A DNA stretch of 64,000 nucleotides, from contig NZ_JAAAML010000003.1 of the NCBI RefSeq assembly GCF_024105735.1, forward strand, positions 124,001 to 188,000, given 5' to 3'. This document shows, in pieces, positions 9,570 to 17,682 of the stretch. The position numbers and the translations under genes are program-made. Under the pieces are notes generated by a model. The model worked only from the letters and a program-made list of their open reading frames with translations, made no database searches and was not told the origin of the DNA. The DNA is from Parahoeflea alexandrii. Lineage in GTDB: Bacteria; Pseudomonadota; Alphaproteobacteria; Rhizobiales; Rhizobiaceae. Numbering within the stretch: the first letter of the stretch is position 1; each line of letters opens with the position of its first letter.

Positions 9570-11003
9570 TTACCGGGAGGCAAGCACCTTGCCCGGATTC
9601 ATGATCCCGTTCGGATCGAAAGCGTGCTTGATGCGGTGCATCAGCGCCATTTCCACCGGCGAACGGATCGCCGCCAGTTCATCCCGTTTGAGCTGGCCGA
9701 TTCCATGTTCGGCGGAGATCGACCCGTTCAATTTTAGAACAATCGCATGAACGATCTCGTTCATTTCTTTCCAGCGGGCAAGAAAGGTGTGGGTATCCGC
9801 ACCCAGCGGCTGCGATATGTTGTAGTGGATGTTGCCGTCGCCCATATGGCCGAACGCAACGATCCGCGCGTCGGGCATGGCCTTCATCACCGCTGCATCC
9901 GCCAGGGCGAGGAACTCCGGCACCTGCGCCACCGGTACCGACACGTCATGCTTGATGGATCCGCCTTCGGGCTTCTGCGCCCAGGACATGGATTCCCTGA
10001 GCTTCCAGAAGTCCTTGCGCTGACCTTCGGTCTCCGCCGCCGCGGCATCACGGATGTATCCTTTTTCGTCAGCGGCAATGAACAGCCCCTCGAGCATCTC
10101 GCGGGCAGCCTCCTGGGACTGGCCCGAACTGATGTCGATTAGCACGTACCACGGATGCGGCTCGGCCAACGGATCACGCACACCTTCTATATGCCGCGTA
10201 GTGAATTCGACGCCGATGCGCGGCATCAATTCGAAGCCGGTCAGCGACGGGCCGCAATAATCCTGTGCCATCCGGAAAAGCTTCAGGGCCGTCTCCGGGC
10301 TGTCGACGCCGGCATAGATCGTCTCGTGTCCGGCCGGCGCCGGAAACAGTTTCAGGACAGCTGCGGTAATGATCCCGAGCGTGCCCTCCGCTCCGATGAA
10401 GAGATCGCGCAGATCGTAACCGGTGTTGTCCTTCTTGAGTGCGCGCAAGCCATGCCAGATCGCGCCGTCCGGCAGCACGGCTTCGATGCCGAGACAAAGC
10501 TGGCGCATGTTGCCATAGGCCAGCACTGCCGTGCCTCCGGCGTTGGAGGAAAGATTGCCGCCGATCTGGCAGGAACCCTCCGATCCAAGCGAGAGCGGAA
10601 ACAAGAGCCCTGCCTCGCTGGCCGCCTGCTGCGCACGTTCGAGCACCACCCCGGCCTCGGCGATCATGGTTTGGCCGACGGTATCAATTGAACGGATCTT
10701 GTTGAGGCGCGTGAGCGACAGGACGATCTCGCCCTTGCCCGGCAATGGCGATTGCCCGCCCACCAGCCCGGTGTTGCCGCCCTGTGGCACCACGGCCGTG
10801 TTTGTCTCGTTGGCAAGCCGCAGGATCGCCGCGACTTCTTCGGTGTTCGCCGGGCGCAGCACCAGCGGGCTTTCGCCCTTGTAGAGGCCGCGCTGCTCGA
10901 TCAGATGCGGAGCAATGTCGGATTGTGCGGTGAGGGCGTTCTGAACGCCGGTAATGGCGGCAAAACGATCAATAAGTGCGGGATCGGTCAAAGGTACAGG
11001 CAT
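9570..11003 (-). CDS. FAD-binding oxidoreductase, D-2-hydroxyglutarate dehydrogenase/GlcD type
   Basis: This 477-residue flavoprotein of the VAO/FAD-linked oxidase family oxidises a 2-hydroxy acid. The N-terminal PP-loop FAD site is visible (VVPQGGNTGLVGGQSP and SLGSEGSCQIGGNLSSNAGG). The C-terminal FAD-oxidase domain carries SIKHDVSVPV, HMGDGNIHYN and SAEHGIG near the end, a set typical of D2HGDH-like enzymes rather than of the GlcD subunit alone. No GlcE or GlcF partner is adjacent, which favours the stand-alone type. The substrate is inferred from the motifs only. The ATG at 11003 is preferred over an upstream TTG. Confidence 0.88.
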   Translation of the reverse strand: MPVPLTDPALIDRFAAITGVQNALTAQSDIAPHLIEQRGLYKGESPLVLRPANTEEVAAILRLANETNTAVVPQGGNTGLVGGQSPLPGKGEIVLSLTRLNKIRSIDTVGQTMIAEAGVVLERAQQAASEAGLLFPLSLGSEGSCQIGGNLSSNAGGTAVLAYGNMRQLCLGIEAVLPDGAIWHGLRALKKDNTGYDLRDLFIGAEGTLGIITAAVLKLFPAPAGHETIYAGVDSPETALKLFRMAQDYCGPSLTGFELMPRIGVEFTTRHIEGVRDPLAEPHPWYVLIDISSGQSQEAAREMLEGLFIAADEKGYIRDAAAAETEGQRKDFWKLRESMSWAQKPEGGSIKHDVSVPVAQVPEFLALADAAVMKAMPDARIVAFGHMGDGNIHYNISQPLGADTHTFLARWKEMNEIVHAIVLKLNGSISAEHGIGQLKRDELAAIRSPVEMALMHRIKHAFDPNGIMNPGKVLASR

Positions 11004-11213
11004 GACCAAGCATTTATCTTTGCACGTCCGGCAAGTCGAGAGCCGCTGTGTCGTTTTGCCCGGTTTCAGAACCCCGTTCTGCCGCGCGGGAACCTTCGTG
11101 CATAAAGGCCCCGCCCAAGCCTTCTTGTGTGAGATCGTTCAAAAGCAAAATATCTGATTCAACCATCCTTAGCGTCTTTGCATCATAGTCGCGCGAAACA
11201 ACGGATTTTCAGT

Positions 11214-12503
11214 ATGCGCTCCTTTTTCAAGAACACTTCCGGCAACTTCGGAATACTCGCAGCCCTCATGATGGTGCCGGTTATCGGTGCGGCGGGGCTG
11301 GCGCTGGACTATTCCAACGCTCTGACCGTCAAGACCCGGATCCAGGGTGCGGCAGATGCCGCTGCCTTGGCGGCGGTCGCGGAAAGCTCGATTGGTGTCA
11401 AGCAGGCCATGGCCATGTCCGGTGACGGCGAAGTCCCCTTCGCCGCTGATGAAGCGATCAAATTCTTCAAGGCGCAGAACGAGGGCGACACCGATTTCAA
11501 GCTCGATGAGGTATCCGCGAAGATCATCAAGAAGAACGGCCGGCTCTACTCGATCGTTGACTACAAGGTCACCGTGCCGACAACCTTGTCGAAGGTGATG
11601 GGCCAGAACCTGATCCAGGTCGCAGGCCAGGCCGTTGTCGAATACCAGACCGAGATTTATCGCGACTTTTTCCTGCTGCTCGACAATACCCCGTCCATGG
11701 GCGTGGGTGCAACGCCTTCCGATGTCGATACGATGGTGGCAAACACCTCGGACAAGTGCGCATTTGCCTGCCACATCGTCAAGAATGGCAAGGAAGACAA
11801 GAAAAGCTATTACAATCTCGCAAAGACGTTGGGTGTCACAACCCGCATCAATGTGGTGGCGCAGGCAACGGCTGCGCTGATGGATACGGCCACCGAGTCG
11901 CGCAAGAGTGCCAATCAGTACCGCATGGCGGTCTACACATTTGGCGAGAAGGCCGAAGACACCAAGCTTCTGGAAGTGGTCCAGTCGACCACCGATCTGA
12001 AAAACGCCAAGAAAGAGGCTGGCAAGATCGAACTCATGTCCATCCCCTACCAGGGCTATGACAACGATCAGCAGACGGATTTCGACCGTGCCTTCACGCA
12101 GATTGCCGACAAGATGGGAACGGCGGGGTCCGGTCTGACGGCCAATTCTCCCGAGAAGATCCTGTTCTTTGTCTCCGATGGCGTGGGCGACAGCTACAAG
12201 CCCACCGACTGCACGAAGAAGCTGACGGGAGGCCGTTGTCAGGAGCCGATTGATGTCAAGTATTGCAAGGGTTTGAAGGACAAGGGCTACAAGATTGCCG
12301 TCCTGTACACGACCTATCTGCCGCTGCCGACCAATGGCTGGTACAACAGCTGGATCAAGCCGTTCCAGAGCCAGATTCCGCAGAAAATGAAAGACTGTGC
12401 CTCTCCAGGCCTGTTCTTCGAGGTGAGCCCGTCGGAAGGCATCAGTGACGCGATGACAACCCTGTTCAAGAAGATCGTCAACACGCCCTTGCTGACCGGC
12501 TGA
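11214..12503 (+). CDS. TadE/TadG-type protein with von Willebrand factor A domain
   Basis: This 429-residue protein has a short basic start and then a single N-terminal helix (FGILAALMMVPVIGAAGLA), followed by DYSNALTVKTRIQGAADAAALAA, the classic TadE/G-like pilin region. A VWA domain follows from about residue 155. Its metal site reads DNTPSMG, a variant of DxSxS with Thr as the second ligand, and TDFDRAFTQI supplies a later Asp/Thr site. In tight-adherence pili TadG is an envelope-anchored accessory factor. No other tad/flp gene is in the window, so this is an orphan copy. The ATG at 11214 is chosen because it places the helix immediately after a short basic start. Confidence 0.82.
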   Translation: MRSFFKNTSGNFGILAALMMVPVIGAAGLALDYSNALTVKTRIQGAADAAALAAVAESSIGVKQAMAMSGDGEVPFAADEAIKFFKAQNEGDTDFKLDEVSAKIIKKNGRLYSIVDYKVTVPTTLSKVMGQNLIQVAGQAVVEYQTEIYRDFFLLLDNTPSMGVGATPSDVDTMVANTSDKCAFACHIVKNGKEDKKSYYNLAKTLGVTTRINVVAQATAALMDTATESRKSANQYRMAVYTFGEKAEDTKLLEVVQSTTDLKNAKKEAGKIELMSIPYQGYDNDQQTDFDRAFTQIADKMGTAGSGLTANSPEKILFFVSDGVGDSYKPTDCTKKLTGGRCQEPIDVKYCKGLKDKGYKIAVLYTTYLPLPTNGWYNSWIKPFQSQIPQKMKDCASPGLFFEVSPSEGISDAMTTLFKKIVNTPLLTG

Positions 12504-12530
12504 TCGGGATCGCGGCTTGGTGGACCAGGA

Positions 12531-13505
12531 CTAGTCCCTGGGAGCCGCAGCCCGGCGCAGTCGATCATTGATGGCCTCGCCAAGTCCATGTCCGGGGACC
12601 GGCGCCACGGCGATGCCGCGTGCACCTGCGGCATCGGCCTTCTTGAGCAGGTCGAACAGGTTCGCCGCAGCCTCCCGCAGATCTCCGGATGGCGAAAGGT
12701 CCAGCACCACCTTTGCCTCGACCTCGCCGTTCAGGGCAACCCCGCCAAACCGGATGATCGCCTCGCCGGGCCAGACCTCGGTGGCATTGAGCCTCAGCTG
12801 TGTATCGGGGGCATAATGCGAGGCCAGCATGCCCGGTGCCACGACAGGACCGTCTTCCGGCTGGAGTCCGGGCCGTTCGACCACTGAGCCCGCAGCCTCT
12901 TCAATCAGGTCCACCGGAATGCCGCCGGGCCGGAGCAGCCGGAGCCTCGTTCCGTCGATCGACAGGATTGTCGATTCCAGACCTACCGGGCAACGACCGC
13001 CGTCAAGGATCAGGTCGATCCTGTCGCCCAGATCTTCAGCCACGTGCTGTGCCGTTGTTGGACTGATCCGTCCTGAGCGGTTGGCGCTTGGTGCCGCGAG
13101 AGGACGGCCGAACCGTGCAATCAGCTCGCGGGCCGGCCCCTGGGGCATGCGCACGGCTGCTGTGGCCAGACCGGCAGTGGCGAGCGGGTGGATGCGGCTT
13201 TCAGCACTCAGCGGCAGCACGAGCGTCAGCGGCCCTGGCCAGAAGGCCGCAGCAAGCCGCTCGGCGACCGGTGAGAAGACGACATGCGCCCTGGCCATCT
13301 CGAGATCTGCCACATGGGAGATCAGCGGGTTGAAGCGCGGGCGCCCCTTGGCCTCGTAGATCGCTGTGATTGCTTCAGGGTTGGTTGCGTCAGCGGCCAA
13401 GCCGTAGACGGTTTCGGTAGGGATCGCCACGGGTTCGCCGCGCCGCAACACCTCAATGGCCGCATCAAGCGTGCCGGGATCTGAAATCGGGAGAACGCGC
13501 ACCAT
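12531..13505 (-). CDS. L-threonylcarbamoyladenylate synthase, Sua5 type
   Basis: This 324-residue enzyme makes threonylcarbamoyl-AMP from threonine, bicarbonate and ATP for t6A37 modification of ANN-decoding tRNAs. The N-terminal YrdC domain (about 1-205) shows TETVYGLAADA, KGRPRFNPLI and PSANRSGRISPT. The length and the C-terminal Rossmann-like domain, joined by a Pro-rich linker (APGMLASHYAP), make it Sua5 rather than short TsaC. The start at 13505 gives MVRVLPISDPG; a longer frame would add 49 residues unlike the family. It is convergent with the TadG-like gene. Confidence 0.93.
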   Translation of the reverse strand: MVRVLPISDPGTLDAAIEVLRRGEPVAIPTETVYGLAADATNPEAITAIYEAKGRPRFNPLISHVADLEMARAHVVFSPVAERLAAAFWPGPLTLVLPLSAESRIHPLATAGLATAAVRMPQGPARELIARFGRPLAAPSANRSGRISPTTAQHVAEDLGDRIDLILDGGRCPVGLESTILSIDGTRLRLLRPGGIPVDLIEEAAGSVVERPGLQPEDGPVVAPGMLASHYAPDTQLRLNATEVWPGEAIIRFGGVALNGEVEAKVVLDLSPSGDLREAAANLFDLLKKADAAGARGIAVAPVPGHGLGEAINDRLRRAAAPRD

Positions 13506-13687
13506 GACCAATCCAATTAACCAGCGCCCCTCTATCAGGCAGTCCGTTGGTGCGCAATCAAGCGGCTTTACATATCGGTTTTCTAATAAACTGCAGGAAA
13601 GATCAAATTGCAGGGATCTGTTTAGTCCGGAGATAAGCTTTTTACTGCACAAGGGATCATATGCATTTTTTGCGATGAGTGAGCGTT

Positions 13688-14749
13688 ATGGACAAACAGA
13701 TTTCAGCCGCATCTTCCATTGGACTTCGCGTTGCCACCGCGATGTACCAGATGGGTATCGATGGATTGCCGCGCAATTATGAGCTTGTCTATGAAGCCTA
13801 TTCCGGCGCGAACCCGGAACTGACGAAGGAATTCGTCGGCATTGGCAAGAACAAGACCCAGCGCGCGCTCGATGAACTGGGCCGTAAGTATCTGCCGCAT
13901 CACCATGAAGAAACCCAGGTCGCCAAGACTAATGACCGGATGCGCTCGCAGATGACCACGTTCAGGTCGCTCCTGGAAGAAGAGAAATCCTCGCTCAGCG
14001 ATTATGGCAAGATCATCAGTGAAGCCTCGCGGACCTTCGCGAAAGAGGGAGATCTCGACAAGGAAACCCTCAATCGGTCGATCCAGCAGCTCAGCGAGGC
14101 GACCGAACGCCAGGCCTCCAGGAGTGAGGCGATGGTGGCGGAGGCTTCGGAGCAGGCTGCCCAGCTCGACGGTGTAAAGGCTGATATCGAGAATTTCGAG
14201 CGTATGAAGTTCATCGATTCCTTGACTGGCCTTGCCAATCGCCGCTCCTTCAACAAGGCGGCGGCGCGGATCTTTGCAAACCCGGAACTGCCCATGATGT
14301 GCGGTCTCGCCTATGTCGAAATCGACGATTTCAAGCGGATCTGCGAAGCGGACAGCAAGGGCACCGGAGATTTCGCCGTCCGGCAGGTGGGACAGCTTTT
14401 CCAGAAGGCCATGCAGTCGGGTGACCTGGTCGCCCGCCTTGACGGTAACCGCTTTGCCTTTCTCATCAATTCCTCCGACGAGCAGGAAATCATGCGGGCG
14501 GTCGAGCGGCTTCGCGGGGCGGCCACGTCCAAGCCGCTGGTGCACCCCAAGACCGGCCGCGCCATCGGAAACCCCACTTTGTCGATCGGCATCGTCATGT
14601 CGATACTTGCAGAGGGCGCCGGTGAACTCATGGCGGATGCTGAAAAGGCGATGGCCGCGTCCTCCAGGGAGGGCGGCGACCGGGTCACGTTTTACTCGGA
14701 CACCGAGCATGCGGCCACGACATCCGGCTGGATGATCTACAGGCCCTGA
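13688..14749 (+). CDS. Degenerate GGDEF-domain protein
   Basis: The product has 353 residues from the ATG at 13688; an in-frame GTG nine bases upstream is an alternative start. The N-terminal 165 residues are helical and contain coiled-coil-like, Glu/Lys/Gln-rich stretches. The GGDEF fold begins at DSLTGLANRRSF. The signature motif is DGNRF (about 252-256) instead of GGDEF, and the metal-binding strand reads EIDDFK, with Glu in place of the first Asp. No RxxD inhibitory site precedes the motif. Diguanylate cyclase activity is therefore unlikely, and a role as a nucleotide-sensing or partner-binding module is inferred. There is no membrane segment or receiver domain. It is divergent from sua5. 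Confidence 0.85.
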   Translation: MDKQISAASSIGLRVATAMYQMGIDGLPRNYELVYEAYSGANPELTKEFVGIGKNKTQRALDELGRKYLPHHHEETQVAKTNDRMRSQMTTFRSLLEEEKSSLSDYGKIISEASRTFAKEGDLDKETLNRSIQQLSEATERQASRSEAMVAEASEQAAQLDGVKADIENFERMKFIDSLTGLANRRSFNKAAARIFANPELPMMCGLAYVEIDDFKRICEADSKGTGDFAVRQVGQLFQKAMQSGDLVARLDGNRFAFLINSSDEQEIMRAVERLRGAATSKPLVHPKTGRAIGNPTLSIGIVMSILAEGAGELMADAEKAMAASSREGGDRVTFYSDTEHAATTSGWMIYRP

Positions 14750-14885
14750 TAAAAGCCGCTTTGCCGCCTCTCAATGCCGCCAGGCCTGATCGGGAGATCA
14801 CGACCGGCGGCAATGCTGCGTCCGCACCTGTGTCATTTCACGTGTTTGAAACTCCTCGAATCCACGCTAAGTTCCACGTCTCAAA

Positions 14886-14903
14886 TTGACGTTTACGTAA
14901 AAA
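14886..14903. promoter_or_regulatory. Operator-like palindrome upstream of the acyl-CoA operon
   Basis: The sequence TTGACGTTTACGTAAAA contains the palindrome TTTACGTAAA and lies about 70 bp before the acyl-CoA dehydrogenase start. It resembles the sites bound by MerR-family regulators of branched-chain amino acid and fatty acid catabolism (LiuR type) in proteobacteria. TTGACG could also act as a -35 box. No such regulator gene is in the window. Confidence 0.45.
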
Positions 14904-14970
14904 CAACTTAGCCATGAGCGTGGGCAGGATCCCGCCCTGACGGTCTGGCGGGGAGTAACGAGGAGATCAC

Positions 14971-16752
14971 ATGTATCGTGCGCCGGTAGACGAAATCGCT
15001 CACACCCTCAAATCGGTCGCGGGGTTGCGCAAGGCTTTGGAAACGGAGCGGTTCGGAGATCTGGGCGAAGACCTGGTGGATGCGATTCTTGCCGAGGCCG
15101 GGCGTTTCTCCTCCGACGAGATCGCCCCTCTCAACGAGATCGGCGACAAGCATGGCGCCGTGCTCAAGGACGGCGCGGTCACCACGCCTCCCGGCTGGAA
15201 GGATCTCTACAAGAACTGGATCGACGGCGGCTGGAACGGTCTGACCGGGCCTGAGGAATTCGGCGGGCAGGGGCTTCCTATGCTCCTGTCGGTGGCGGCG
15301 CTGGAGATGTGGAATTCCGGCTCGCTTGCCTTCGGCATAGGCCCGACACTGACCATGGGTGCGGTCGAGGCGCTGGAAAAGCATGCCTCCGATGAACTCA
15401 AGGCCAGGTATCTCGAAAAGCTCGTCACCGGCGAGTGGATGGGGACGATGAACCTGACCGAACCGCAGGCGGGCTCCGACCTCAACGCGCTGAAAGCCCG
15501 CGCCGAGCCCAATGGCGACGGAACCTACCGGATCTACGGACAGAAAATCTACATCACCTATGGCGAGCACGATTTCACCGACAACATCGTCCACTTGGTG
15601 CTGGCGCGCCTGCCGGATGCGCCGGCTGGAACCCGCGGAATCTCGCTGTTCCTGGTGCCAAAATTCTTTGTCGGCGATGACGGATCGCTCGGCGAGCGCA
15701 ATGACGTGTTCTGCTCGGGCCTGGAGCACAAGCTCGGCATTCACGCCTCTCCCACCTGCACCATGATCTACGGCGACGGCAAGTTCGGCGACAGCCCGGG
15801 CGCCATCGGCTGGCTGATCGGCGAGGAGAACAAGGGCCTGGCCTGCATGTTCACCATGATGAACAATGCCCGCCTGGCCGTCGGCATGCAGGGCGTGGCG
15901 ATTGCCGAGACCGCCTATCAGAAGGCGCTCGCCTATGCCCGGGAGCGCACCCAGGGTCGCGCACCGGGTCACAAGGGCGAGGGCATGAGCCCGATCATCG
16001 AACACCCCGATGTCGCCCGCATGCTGATGACCATGAAGGCGTTGACGCAAGGTGCGCGCGCCATCTGCTATTCCTGCGCCGAGGCGCTGGATATGGCCCG
16101 CGTCAGTGAAGGTGAGGAGGCAAAGGCCTGGTCCGAACGCGCCAGCCTGATCACCCCCATCGCCAAGGCCTTCTCGACCGACATCGGCCTTGAGGTCGCC
16201 TCGCTTGGCGTCCAGGTCCATGGCGGCATGGGCTTCATCGAGGAGACGGGTGCCGCCCGGCTGCTGCGCGATGCACGGATTGCCCCGATCTACGAAGGCA
16301 CCAACGGCATCCAGGCAATCGATCTGGTCATGCGCAAGCTGCCCTTGTCCGGCGGTGCGACCGTTGCCGCGTTCATCGCCGATTTCAAGGCTGATGCGGA
16401 GGCCGCGCGCGCTTCCAACGCACCGGCGCTTGAAGGTGTGGCAGAAAAGCTCGACCAGGCCATCGCCAATCTCGAATCGGTCACCGCCTACATGCAGTCG
16501 GCTCTTTCGGAAGGCCGGCAGACCGACGCGCTGACCGGGGCAACGCCCTATCTCAGGCTCTTCGGTCTGACCGCGACGACCGCCATGCTGGTGCGTGGCG
16601 CGCTTGCTGATACCGACGCTCCGGAAGCGCAGGGCCGGGCGGCGCTCGCCCGGTTTGCCGCCGCCAGCCTGGCGCCCGAGACCAACGGCCTTGCAGTCAG
16701 CGCCACGGCGGGGGCCACGGCCCTTGAGGACGCTGCCGCAGCACTTGCCTGA
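14971..16752 (+). CDS. Acyl-CoA dehydrogenase, long DmdC-like type
   Basis: This 593-residue FAD-dependent acyl-CoA dehydrogenase has an extra C-terminal domain (about 465-590). Its length and N-terminus (MYRAPVDEIAHTLKSVAG) match the family that includes 3-methylmercaptopropionyl-CoA dehydrogenase (DmdC). FAD-contact motifs are MNLTEPQAGSDL and GGMGFIEETGAARLLRD, and the catalytic Glu is at about 442 in IYEGTNGIQ. Many members have ordinary acyl-CoA substrates, so a role in DMSP breakdown is not shown. A good ribosome site (GAGGAGATCAC) precedes the ATG. The crotonase gene follows after 45 bp, probably in one operon. Confidence 0.93.
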   Translation: MYRAPVDEIAHTLKSVAGLRKALETERFGDLGEDLVDAILAEAGRFSSDEIAPLNEIGDKHGAVLKDGAVTTPPGWKDLYKNWIDGGWNGLTGPEEFGGQGLPMLLSVAALEMWNSGSLAFGIGPTLTMGAVEALEKHASDELKARYLEKLVTGEWMGTMNLTEPQAGSDLNALKARAEPNGDGTYRIYGQKIYITYGEHDFTDNIVHLVLARLPDAPAGTRGISLFLVPKFFVGDDGSLGERNDVFCSGLEHKLGIHASPTCTMIYGDGKFGDSPGAIGWLIGEENKGLACMFTMMNNARLAVGMQGVAIAETAYQKALAYARERTQGRAPGHKGEGMSPIIEHPDVARMLMTMKALTQGARAICYSCAEALDMARVSEGEEAKAWSERASLITPIAKAFSTDIGLEVASLGVQVHGGMGFIEETGAARLLRDARIAPIYEGTNGIQAIDLVMRKLPLSGGATVAAFIADFKADAEAARASNAPALEGVAEKLDQAIANLESVTAYMQSALSEGRQTDALTGATPYLRLFGLTATTAMLVRGALADTDAPEAQGRAALARFAAASLAPETNGLAVSATAGATALEDAAAALA

Positions 16753-16797
16753 CCTGACCGCGCGGGCAGGTCCGGCGCCATTTCCAGAGGGACATTC

Positions 16798-17556
16798 ATG
16801 ACTGATCACATCCTCACCGAGCGCGCCGGCGAGACTGGCGCCATCAATCTCATCCGCTTCAACCGGCCTGAGAAGAAGAACGCCATTACCCGCGCCATGT
16901 ATTCGGCCATGGCAAGAGCCCTGATCGAAGGCGAGCGCGATGATGTCGTGCGCGTGCACGTGATGCTCGGCACGCCCGGCGTCTTTACTTCCGGCAATGA
17001 CATGCAGGATTTCATGGCGGTTGCCATGGGCGGCGCCGGCGGTACCGAAGTGTTCGATTTCCTCGGCAGCCTGGCCAACACCGCCAAGCCGGTGATCTCT
17101 GGCGTCGACGGGCTGGCGATCGGCATCGGCACCACGGTCCACATGCACTGCGACATGACCTTCGCCACGCCGGAGTCCCGCTTTCACACGCCGTTCACCG
17201 ATCTGGCGCTGGTTCCCGAAGCGGCTTCGAGCCTGCTTGCGCCTGCTGCAATGGGACACCAGAAGGCCTTTGCGCTGCTGGCTGCCGGGATCCCGTTTTC
17301 CGGCGAGGAGGCCGAGCGCGCGGGCCTCATCTACAAGACCGTGAGTGCTGAAGAGCTCGAACCGGCGGTGTTTGCCGCAGCCAACCATCTGGCGCAGAAA
17401 CCGCCGCAGGCGCTGGCCATTTCCCGCCGCCTGGTCAGGCAGGACTCCGCTCCTGTGATCGCCCGGATGCGCGAGGAAGCCGAGCATTTCTCGAGTCAGC
17501 TCAAGAGTGCCGAAGCGCTGGCCGCCTTCCAGGCCTTCATGGCACGGAAAAAGTAA
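16798..17556 (+). CDS. Crotonase-fold protein, probably a delta3,delta2-enoyl-CoA isomerase type
   Basis: This 252-residue crotonase-superfamily protein has oxyanion-hole segments at FTSGNDMQDF (about 63-72) and GLAIGIGTT (105-113). Enoyl-CoA hydratases use two Glu residues, the first in a PEI-type motif; here that place is occupied by PFT (132-134). The second acidic residue is present as Glu141 in LVPEAASS. A single Glu in a PEAASS/PEGCSS context is the pattern of peroxisomal ECI2/Eci1-type isomerases. An isomerase role in unsaturated fatty acid oxidation is therefore more likely than hydration. It is likely co-transcribed with the acyl-CoA dehydrogenase just upstream. Confidence 0.8.
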   Translation: MTDHILTERAGETGAINLIRFNRPEKKNAITRAMYSAMARALIEGERDDVVRVHVMLGTPGVFTSGNDMQDFMAVAMGGAGGTEVFDFLGSLANTAKPVISGVDGLAIGIGTTVHMHCDMTFATPESRFHTPFTDLALVPEAASSLLAPAAMGHQKAFALLAAGIPFSGEEAERAGLIYKTVSAEELEPAVFAAANHLAQKPPQALAISRRLVRQDSAPVIARMREEAEHFSSQLKSAEALAAFQAFMARKK

Positions 17557-17682
17557 CCCACTTTCGCCGGATTTCGATCTGGTGCCGTTCGACGCCCTGC
17601 GTTAGCGTCGCACAATCGTTAGGAGGGCCTGCTAGTGAAGCAATTGCAGCAGGTTCGGGAACGTAAACATGAAAGGTATACC

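Noticed and set aside
9516-9737. Small plus-strand frame upstream of and into the flavoprotein gene
   Set aside because: Most of it is antisense to the flavoprotein 3' end; no ribosome site and no recognisable domain.
14908-17487. Very long open frame (859 codons) on the minus strand opposite the acyl-CoA dehydrogenase and crotonase genes
   Set aside because: It is Gly/Arg/His-rich antisense sequence with no family motifs; the plus-strand genes have clear catalytic residues and ribosome sites.
14971-17556. DMSP degradation operon (dmdC-dmdD)
   Set aside because: The crotonase lacks the first catalytic Glu that DmdD needs, and no DmdB or DmdA gene is near. The dehydrogenase is only DmdC-like by length and N-terminus.
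17635-17682. GTG start giving a longer form of the secreted hydrolase
   Set aside because: It would put 16 charged residues before an otherwise standard signal peptide; the ATG at 17683 has a GAAAGG site.
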